Positions 56,701 to 64,000 of a stretch of DNA of 64,000 nt are shown piece after piece (position 1 is the first letter of the stretch; each line of letters begins with the position of its first letter). Made by a program: the position numbers and the translations under genes. The notes beneath the pieces are model-generated. The model searched no databases. It was not told where the DNA came from and saw only the letters and a program-made list of their open reading frames with translations. The stretch is from Pseudevernia furfuracea (lineage: Eukaryota; Ascomycota; Lecanoromycetes; Lecanorales; Parmeliaceae), in contig JAIUPT010000036.1 of the NCBI GenBank assembly GCA_022315425.1, positions 930,001-994,000 of the forward strand, read 5' to 3'.

Positions 56701-58845
56701 GTTGACTAGGCTGCTTCAGGGATATGATACTTGTGTTTGAAGTATGCTTCGGAAAAGGCTCATACATTTCTATGCTTTCCTTTGTTGTCGAGATCTGCCA
56801 GCCAATGGACAGCTCTGTAGAGCTATTGAAACATGTCTGTGAATCTCAGTATTGGCGCCAACTTAGTATCTGAGTATCAGACTGCATCTCCAAGTTTGAC
56901 AGCACTTTTAACACATCTACTGCTCACGCTGTGGTTTTTGCGTGCCAACTGTTCGTCCACTCGCTGAATTGCTAATTGTACTTCACAAGCAGAGACCATG
57001 GCTATTCGGCCCGTATAGTACACTATCAAATACAATCATGGCGGTTCGAGAGTTTATGCATCGTTTAGCATCGAAGCGGTTCTTCGTTTGGAAAATGATG
57101 GTCATAGTCGTATTGCGCGCATGTTTGCATCCGATCGGACATTATGGAGGATTAGATATCGCTTCTCCACAAAGCGGAAATGTCGAGGAACAGCCCCTGC
57201 CTTCCCCACATTTCGGAGGTCTCTGCAGAATGCTCCAAGGATAGATATCGCCTCGGAACACCGTTCTAGGCCTCGTTCCAGGTGGAGGCTCTGCCTGCAT
57301 CTGTCACGCGAGAATGACTTGTCTTTCATTTGCGAGCTTGTCAGATCGCATCATCTGAAATTAGCCTAGGAGGCAACGTGTCAGCCAGGAAATCCTGATT
57401 GGATTCGCGTGGCGGCTGTCGTAAATCGCCTCGAGGTCTCAGAATAAGACACTTTTTGACTCGTAAGACTTACAGTCCTTGATTTTTCAGGGAACACTGT
57501 CAACCTTGGTGAGCGATATTGCAGTCTATGGTCTCTGCTGTCAGAAAAGGCACGAAAGAGCGATTCTGATAATGGATCCGGTAGATTCGAAATCTGAGTT
57601 GCAAGGCTGACGCCAGGGACGAAAATGTTACCCATTCCAAGTATGTTAGGCTTTTATCTGGGTGCCTCGAGTGTCAGCATGCCGGCTTGTCTACTACGCC
57701 AATATCCTATGAAGACTGCCCCTATAAGTCCTCGTACAGCACCCAAGAGACCCCACTGAAGAAGAGGATAAGACCAGTTGACCAGCATGAGAGATACTCG
57801 CTGGGAGAAAGCCCGGACAATCAAGTTACAATTGAGAGTGTTCTGTGATTGCACCGAGGTCCGTAACATCATCGACCCAGAATCAGGTAGGAGACTTGAG
57901 ACACAAAGACTTGCGAGAGATGAGGGACTGATTTTTTTGGTGCTCGTTGAGCCGAAGCAGCGCCGGGGCTCGATCTAATGTCACTGTCCAGGTTTGTGGC
58001 TACTAAGCTGGCTAGCTATAGGTGATGACGACTCCACTCGGAACATAAGTCTGCCTACAAAATGCTTCCCTCCCAAGCAACGGCAAGATTTCAATCCAAG
58101 AGGCATATAATTCATGCAGGCATTCAGATCGAGAGCATTCGATTAAGATACATGTCTACCAGTTTTGAGGGATATGAACATTGGTTTTCGAGAGTAAACA
58201 AAGGTCAATTGGGGCGCTGGCTATTGTGAAGTAGAGGAAAAAGCATACACCCCATAACACTTTTAGCTACAAGTGAGTGCCATGTGCATACTTTAGTATT
58301 CCGCGATACCCTTGTAGGTAGAAGGATATGTTCTGTACCTCGTGCTCTGCGTGGAACCGATTCAAGGAGACCGTACTTCACAGGGAAATCCGTCCCTTGG
58401 TTGATAGAGGAACTTAGAATGTATGGAGTGCTTTGCGAGATCCTGTGCACCTCCGGGGTTTACGTTACTGTCCGAACGTGTTGCAGTCTTCTAGATATAG
58501 GCAATGCCGAAGATCAGCTTGATCTATGGACAACTAGAAACCGTCCTTCCATTATATTAATCCATCAGCGATATTTCAAGAGCCAAGAAGCTTCGTATAA
58601 AGTATTAATGAGGCCTACACGAGGGTCAAAGCTCTACTATATTGGTTCGCAGTCGTGGGAAGGTATTTTACGTAGGGGCCGAGGGGACGAAAACAAGTAG
58701 GAACATTAACTCCGATACTTTGCCAAGCCGCTAACCAAGAAAAAAGAATTGAAGCTCAGCTTACCTAGACACACTCCTATTCAACTCTTTCTACCTCACC
58801 CACCTTTCTCTTCCATCACACTACTCTTCTTGCTACCTAATCGAG
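53721..58845. other. 5.1-kb gene-poor interval upstream of the Zn2Cys6 gene
   Basis: No gene recognised. Open frames reach 138 codons (58284-58700) but show no family resemblance, and they do not chain into a spliced gene that I can defend. The first kilobase is probably the long promoter and 5' leader of the transcription factor. It contains GATTATTATTATTAC-like AT tracts, a C-run at about 54962-54975 and two CCTTCTAG motifs near 54777-54800. The stretch 55.2-58.7 kb could be decayed genes. Confidence 0.4.
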
Positions 58846-60052
58846 ATGGCAGCGTCGACCCCACCTTCGTCGACAGGATCGACGAAGCTAGATGGCCTGG
58901 TACAAAAGGCCTCCGCAAACACTCCAGAAAAGCTGAGCGGCCTCGCACTCTACTCGAGATTCGCATTGGCTGGCGCAATCTGCTGCTCGGTCACTCATGG
59001 AGGCCTCACACCTGTTGATGTGTAGGTGATTGATGCGACACGAACGATTCTCATGGCTGATAGCTTTCATGCCCAGTGTTAAGACACGGATACAACTCGA
59101 TCCCGTTACCTACAACAAGGGAATGATTGGAGCCTTCCGTCAAGTCATCAAAAACGAAGGCTATGGCGCGCTTGCGACTGGCTTTGGCCCTACCGCTGCT
59201 GGATACTTCCTGCAAGGTGCCTTCAAGTTCGGGGGATACGAACTCTTCAAGCAACAATGCATCAACAACCTCGGCTACGAGACTGCATCGAATAACCGGA
59301 CGGCGGTTTACCTAGCTTCATCGGCTTGTGCAGAATTCTTCGCAGACATTGCACTCTGCCCACTGGAGGCCACCAGAATCCGACTTGTTTCTGAGCCTAC
59401 ATTTGCTACTGGCCTCTTGAGCGGATTTGGAAAGATCTACAAGCAGGAGGGTTTTGGTGCTTTCTACTCGGGATTCGGACCAATCCTTTTCAAGCAGTAA
59501 GTCAGAAAGCTTGCACCATTGGGAATATTTGCTAACGCTTAGGAGGGTACCGTACACAATGGCGAAGTTCGTGGTCTACGAAAAGGTCGCAGAAGCCGTG
59601 TACCAGCGCGTCGACAAGTCCACGACATCTGATGGCATGCAAACCGTCATTAATCTCGGATCTGGTCTCATGGCTGGATTTGCAGCAGCCCTTGTCTCAC
59701 AACCCGCCGATACCATGCTCAGCAAGATCAACAAGACCAAAGGGCTACCCGGAGAGGGCACGACAAGCCGTCTCATCAAAATCGCAAAGGAGCTTGGACT
59801 TCGCGGAAGTTATACCGGTATCGGCGCTCGTCTCTTCATGGTTGGGACATTGGTGCGTACATTTTGAAGATAATACTCCCTGTTTGGTACTTGAAGAAGT
59901 AATACTGACCCCACGATGTGCGTAGACCGCAGGACAATTTGCCATCTACGGTGATATCAAGAAGTTCCTTGGTGAGTTTCGAATCGGCTGCTTCTTACAA
60001 ATGTTTGCTGACAGATATAGGTGCGACTGGTGGGGTAGAAATTGCGAAGTAG
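58846..60052 (+). CDS. Mitochondrial phosphate carrier (Mir1/Pic2 type)
   Basis: Exons are 58846-59021, 59077-59496, 59543-59852, 59926-59971 and 60021-60052, giving 327 aa. Three mitochondrial-carrier repeats are visible. PxDxxK/R signatures are PVDVVKTRIQ at the first repeat, PLEATRIRL at the second and QPADTMLSKIN at the third. Matching EGYGALATGFGPT and EGFGAFYSGFGP motifs follow repeats one and two. YFLQGAFKFGGYE is characteristic of phosphate carriers. It imports phosphate with protons across the inner mitochondrial membrane for ATP synthesis; Pic2-type members also carry copper. I cannot choose between Mir1 and Pic2, so no symbol is given. Confidence 0.9.
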
Positions 60053-60606
60053 AAAAGCGGTGTCGTTCTGCAGAGGCTTCATTCATTAGCGTTTCGATTC
60101 ATTGCATGCCAGGACAGTAGTCGGTTCTGCTCAGCTGTCCTTCAAAGGGTCATCGCTGAGCTCGGTGACACTAATGCTCCTGTTTCTAGAAAGGGAATTC
60201 AAGCTGGCGTGTGTATTACTAAGGTACCACCGATGATAGAGGTATGATAATAGAGAGGCACTTCATTCATTTCCACTCACTCATCTGATACCTACCTTAC
60301 CTACCTTACTCCGTAGACTGTTGATGAAGTCCCCCAACTTTAAAAGTAACCAGTGAGCATGGTTTGTCGCAGAACGTGGGAACTGCCAAGAAATGCGCGA
60401 GCGCTAAGCCTTAGGGCTATTGCTCCAGCAACCGCGCACAGACTCGATAAACAATGGTCAAGGTTACGGATCGCAATGCGCAAGAAAAGCACAACGCCAC
60501 ACTTTTCAATCTTTGACCTCTACTACCCTTGCAGCTGCGTGGTATCGAGTCTTTGATACCTTAATTGACCATTCCAGCTTCCGAATCCTCATAAAGCGCA
60601 CTTTTC
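60053..60606. other. Spacer upstream of the membrane-protein gene
   Basis: About 550 bp. It contains tandem CCTACCTTA copies near 60289-60310 and a CT-rich leader. No gene recognised. Confidence 0.4.
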
Positions 60607-62208
60607 ATGGGGCAAACCTCGGTCGAAGACTTCCAGGACTACCATAACCACCAGCCCGATGTAGGTGGAGTACTGCGCTTATCACCAGAGCATCTTGATA
60701 AGCCAAACTATATGGAGCACAGCTTTGAAGATGACGAAGCGTCATTATCCGGCTCTGCGCACCACTCGCCCGACGAAGCCGTCTTCGATCATCCATCCCG
60801 CATAAGCTCTCCACGCACGTCGCATGGCTCTGACGATGATGTCTCGGTCCTTGAATCATCCTACGAGGCTCAGAATCAAACACCACCGTTCGCCCCTCTC
60901 AAGACTCGCTCACCCTTTCGAAATCCTTCTTCCGTACGAGCAATGCAGATGGACACTACGCCTCCTCATTTAGCCACCCCATCCTCGCAACAGCGTCACA
61001 GACTGTATACACCCTCGCAACAGCGTACACCACGTTCTGCCCATTCACACCGCAGTGCCATAAGTTCACCCTCCAAGCTCAGTCCAACCAAGAAAGTGAA
61101 AAAGGAATACCCTCTCGTCCTCCTTCATGTCACTCTCCTTCCAATGCCACTTTCCTACTCGCCCGAAATCCTCGAGACCGTCCTCCCACCATCCATCCTC
61201 GCGAATTGGAAGCTTCTTCAAGAAAAAGCTACCGACACTGTTCTCGAGCGCGGTATCCTCATCCCGCATCCTAAGGAAGATTACGACCTTCTGGAAGAGC
61301 GATTGCTCGAATCTCTCGAACTGAGAATACCACGTATACTGAAATGCGGTCACTTTCACCTGTCTCCTGAAGAAGAGGCCGACATCGCGGCCGAGTCGGA
61401 CTCTGAAGCCGAGACTGACGCCAACGATGCGGACATATGTCTTGATTGCGGGCGGCGCATCCGTGATGGGAAATTCGGCAGCGCTGGTACGGGGAGCAAA
61501 AGATGGGACATCAGGCTCTTCGCCGCAAACGGGCTTATGAGGGCAGGGGCGTGGGGCGCAGCATGGCGGGAGATGGAGAGAGTGGATGTGGAGATCTTGC
61601 CTTGGATGGAGGAGGATATGAAGCGTGAGCTGGAGCTGAGAAAAGAGGAAGATCAAAGGGCAAGAGCAGAACAAGCGCACGCAGAGAGGGATGAGGGGAT
61701 CGGGGGCCTGGATGACGCAAGGTTGAGGGAGATATATGGGCATGATGCGCAGGCTTTTGTCGATGGTTTGGGGGAAGAGATCCCTGCGCGTGCATCGACA
61801 CCCCAGCAGACGCCGATTCAAAGGCCTATGGAGAGCAAGGAAGATGTGCCGCTTTGGGATCTCCTGCGAGATTACATGTACCATGCGGCCCAGGACCGTC
61901 GCAACCTCGCCATCTTCTTTCTCAGCATTGTCGTTTTGTTCCTCTCCATGGGATCGTTCACGTCAAATCGAAGAGATACTGAAGCTCGAGACATGAACCA
62001 CAGCGTTCCGACACCTATAGCGCAAGCTTCGACATACGGCACCGACGCTTTATCCAAAGCTTCTGTATCCTTCGTGAGCAGGGAGTCATCCACACCTTCT
62101 CCAGCCCCAGATCCTCAGGAGCACGAAGAGCAAGAGCAAGAGCAAGACCAGTCGTCTACTTGGTCTGAGACAGCCGAAGACGTGGCGAGGGAGATGCTTG
62201 AAGACTGA
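60607..62208 (+). CDS. Conserved fungal membrane protein (annotated elsewhere as nitrogen-regulator-like)
   Basis: The 533-aa protein has no intron. The N-terminal 160 residues are Ser/Pro/His-rich and disordered with SP and TP sites. A conserved core of about 170 residues follows (YPLVLLHVTLLPMPLSYSPE, ANWKLLQEK, DTVLERGILIPHPKEDYDLL, LRIPRILKCGHFHLSPEEE) with a CxxC (CLDCGRR) and GSKRWDIRLFAANGLMRAGA. A Glu/Arg-rich coiled coil (MKRELELRKEEDQRARAEQ) precedes a single hydrophobic segment, NLAIFFLSIVVLFLSMGSF, near residue 440. The tail is acidic. Related fungal proteins are often labelled pathway-specific nitrogen regulator, but the sequence shows no DNA-binding domain; a membrane-anchored organelle protein is more likely. 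Function unknown. Confidence 0.8.
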   Translation: MGQTSVEDFQDYHNHQPDVGGVLRLSPEHLDKPNYMEHSFEDDEASLSGSAHHSPDEAVFDHPSRISSPRTSHGSDDDVSVLESSYEAQNQTPPFAPLKTRSPFRNPSSVRAMQMDTTPPHLATPSSQQRHRLYTPSQQRTPRSAHSHRSAISSPSKLSPTKKVKKEYPLVLLHVTLLPMPLSYSPEILETVLPPSILANWKLLQEKATDTVLERGILIPHPKEDYDLLEERLLESLELRIPRILKCGHFHLSPEEEADIAAESDSEAETDANDADICLDCGRRIRDGKFGSAGTGSKRWDIRLFAANGLMRAGAWGAAWREMERVDVEILPWMEEDMKRELELRKEEDQRARAEQAHAERDEGIGGLDDARLREIYGHDAQAFVDGLGEEIPARASTPQQTPIQRPMESKEDVPLWDLLRDYMYHAAQDRRNLAIFFLSIVVLFLSMGSFTSNRRDTEARDMNHSVPTPIAQASTYGTDALSKASVSFVSRESSTPSPAPDPQEHEEQEQEQDQSSTWSETAEDVAREMLED

Positions 62209-63199
62209 GTGAGCCGAGAAGATGTAGTGATGAGCAAGGCGTAGCTTACGGGAATGGGGTACAGATCGAATATAATATCCGTGGATCCATTGGCGCATTT
62301 CTTGTTAAATTCACTAGCCGAGATACCATACTAAGACTAGCGTGTCAATTGAGCGTGTCTGGCGTTTCATATTTTGAATATCTGGGGCTCATCTCCTCCG
62401 ACAGATTTTGACATCGCGGTTCCATTTATCAAATCATTCTCTCATTCAGCGGTTCGTTGCTCGCAAGTGCGTCCGCCACTCTGGGAGAGATCCAGAAAAA
62501 ACGGGATCGGTTTTCACCCGTCTGAATTGACGACTATTAAAGCGTGAAAGTGGTTGAGCAAAACTTCTGCAGGCCGACTTGATCTCGAGACGCAAAGGAA
62601 AGGCAAGGCTTTGGACCTTTGCAGCTGCCACGATTCCCTGGACAGCGCACCTGCACCCTTGCAAAATGCAACGGGAAGGATAGTTTACGTCCGTTATATT
62701 GCCCAAGTGATACAAGCCCAGCCAGTCTCACTATATCCGGCTAGGGGAATCCGGACTGATTCGCTTCGACGCACCAGGAAATATTACATCCTTCAGCTGG
62801 CATATTCTCTTCTCTAGATTCCCTTCAATCAAAAGGAATCTTTGTTGCGTAAAGCTTTGCCCACGGCAACGCCTCTGGTCAGACGGTCGGACTGAGTTTC
62901 TGTATATTGGAGCATTTATTGGTCCCCGTGCTCTGTCCAATTGGTTTTCCGGACCAATGACACGAGTTCAGTTTGGTCAACTCCGGATGTGAACCGCTGA
63001 TATAGACTAGAACGAGGCGTCCAAGGTCATTCATCAGTGTCTCCACTCAGGACTCGCAATGAAGAGCAAGCCACCCCACCTCCCAGAATTTGCGAAGATA
63101 CAGGTCGCCCAAGCCTCGAATATAAGAAGTCACGGGTTCGGTCCCTAGATCTAGGCCCATTGGCACATGTCTTGAATCCAGGGAAAAAATCAAAATGAA
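62209..63199. other. Gene-poor interval before the right-edge pseudogene
   Basis: About 1 kb of ordinary composition with short frames on both strands, none recognised. No tRNA found, although a TTCG-containing stretch near 63140 was checked. Confidence 0.4.
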
Positions 63200-63208
63200 C
63201 TTGCTCGA

Positions 63209-64000
63209 CTACCAAGATTCCCAATTCATACAGCAAAAGTGTGCTTTCGCGATGCATTCGGGCCCTCCTACGAGATTAACATCAATCAAACAAGTCTCGC
63301 AAATCCGAACCGTTACGAAAACACGGTCGCCTCGTCTTACGCCAAGCACTGCCAGCGCCAGCTTCGCGTCCCAGTTACCATGTACCATCGCGACGGCCGG
63401 GCTTTTCGGATGCTCCAAGAACTCATCCCAATTCTTGATTTTCACCATGGGCGGAAAGCTCTGGTTCGGGTCCAAGGCCTCCGCGGAAACGTGGTTGCAA
63501 AAAACGACTTATAGAAGAACTCATGATCCGGTTGACTGCATCCTTGACTCTGAGCCTGCAGGACGTCCAGATCACCGATCCACTTGCCACGATCGTACAC
63601 TGAGACGAGTGACTCGATGATCTAGGCTTCAGCGTCTCAACATCCACGACCTGCTTCGCCGACGTCGACCGGGATGCACCAGTCTGTAAAAAACAGATGG
63701 AGACTTGTGCCTGTGAAGGCGTTCGTCACCGTTCCATCGAAGTCTTCACGGTCGGTGGATTTCCAGTTGTCAATCCCTGGGTCCAGCGTCTTGGGTTCCG
63801 CTGGTGGTAAAAGGAGAATGAGTCCTGTCTTGCCAACATTGCCATGAAGTCAACGCACGGCATTTGCAGGCTGACGCTCCGCAGGATCACATGTTAACCG
63901 CGCAGCGACGTATATGGAGTCGCCAGAAGAGAGCGTCATAACATTGGTGAACGCGGTCGGGTTCATATCCAAGCCGTCAGACTCGAAGTAGGCGATGCAA
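63209..64000 (-). pseudogene. Broken hypothetical gene, truncated by the window edge
   Basis: From the right edge inward on the minus strand, one frame reads IAYFESDGLDMNPTAFTNVM, TLSSGDSIYVAARLTCDP, GNVGKTGLILLLPPAEP, LDPGIDNWKSTDREDFDG, TGTSLHLFFTDW and IESLVSVYDRGKWIGDLDVL. I associate this pattern with an uncharacterised fungal protein family of about 300-900 aa. Three stops interrupt it (about 63850-63852, 63637-63639 and 63622-63624): TGA, TGA and TAG, each one C-to-T step from CGA, CGA and CAG. The downstream part (KIKNWDEFLEHPKSPAVAM, then HGNWDAKLALAVLG, ICETCLIDV; 63475-63209) is in another frame, so there is at least one frameshift. It is probably a dead copy; short introns could explain some breaks but not all. 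Confidence 0.6.

Noticed and set aside
55625..57369. Possible heterokaryon-incompatibility or other accessory gene
   Set aside because: The short frames do not join through plausible splice sites and show no recognisable HET motif.
61066..61884. A 272-codon open frame on the minus strand
   Set aside because: It is the complement of the conserved membrane-protein gene, which has a clear conserved core on the plus strand.
63125..63165. Possible tRNA T-arm (GGGTTCGGTCCC)
   Set aside because: The local palindrome is present, but no cloverleaf with matching acceptor stem is found upstream or downstream.

Overview
The window is nuclear DNA of a filamentous ascomycete (Pezizomycotina). Genes have short GT-AG introns with CTGAC/CTAAC-type branch points. 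They encode typical fungal products: adenine deaminase, Atg27, Sdo1/SBDS, carboxypeptidase Y, Hsp104, a Zn2Cys6 regulator and a mitochondrial phosphate carrier. The left 40 percent is an AT-rich transposon block with a repeat-induced point mutation (RIP) signature. Four host introns belong to one repeated sequence family that looks like introner-like elements, which are best known from Dothideomycetes. I cannot name the species.

Repeat block (about 1.1-25.6 kb). This is a nested set of LTR retrotransposons, resolved by target-site duplications (TSDs). Chromovirus copy A (minus strand) has 268-bp LTRs at 1575-1842 and 24473-24740. Copy B of the same family (plus strand, 9989-22038, TSD AGATT) is inserted in the RT region of copy A. 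Both are RIP-degraded. Three younger elements of a second, short family sit inside them and look almost unmutated: E1 (3319-6834, TSD TTTAG) in copy A, E2 (10169-12397, TSD CTATA) in the 5' LTR of copy B, and E3 (17545-19730, TSD CTATC) in the pol gene of copy B. E1 carries an open 472-codon frame joining a BIR zinc domain to a Gag-like region and C2HC fingers. E2 and E3 lack that frame and look dependent on help in trans. E1 in turn carries a solo LTR of a third family inside its 3' LTR. A RIP-degraded LTR of the E1 type lies at about 25.08-25.16 kb.

Gene block I (25.8-36 kb): adenine deaminase, a CCCH zinc-finger protein, an NAD(P)-binding Rossmann protein, Atg27, ribosomal protein S18 (rps18), Sdo1/SBDS and a HAD-like hydrolase. 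Gene block II (36.3-47.8 kb): an 848-aa unrecognised coiled-coil protein, carboxypeptidase Y, a zinc alcohol dehydrogenase and Hsp104 with heat-shock-element-like sites upstream. Gene block III (51.5-62.2 kb): a Zn2Cys6 transcription factor flanked by long gene-poor spacers (3.8 and 5.1 kb), a mitochondrial phosphate carrier and a membrane protein. The right edge (63.2-64.0 kb) holds a broken gene on the minus strand.

The host genes are mostly unrelated housekeeping genes, not a cluster. rps18 and sdo1 are convergent neighbours, both in ribosome biology, but nothing in the sequence shows co-regulation. The most unusual content is the BIR-Gag retroelement with its two short relatives, the four related introns, and an antisense reading frame kept in register in both chromovirus copies.
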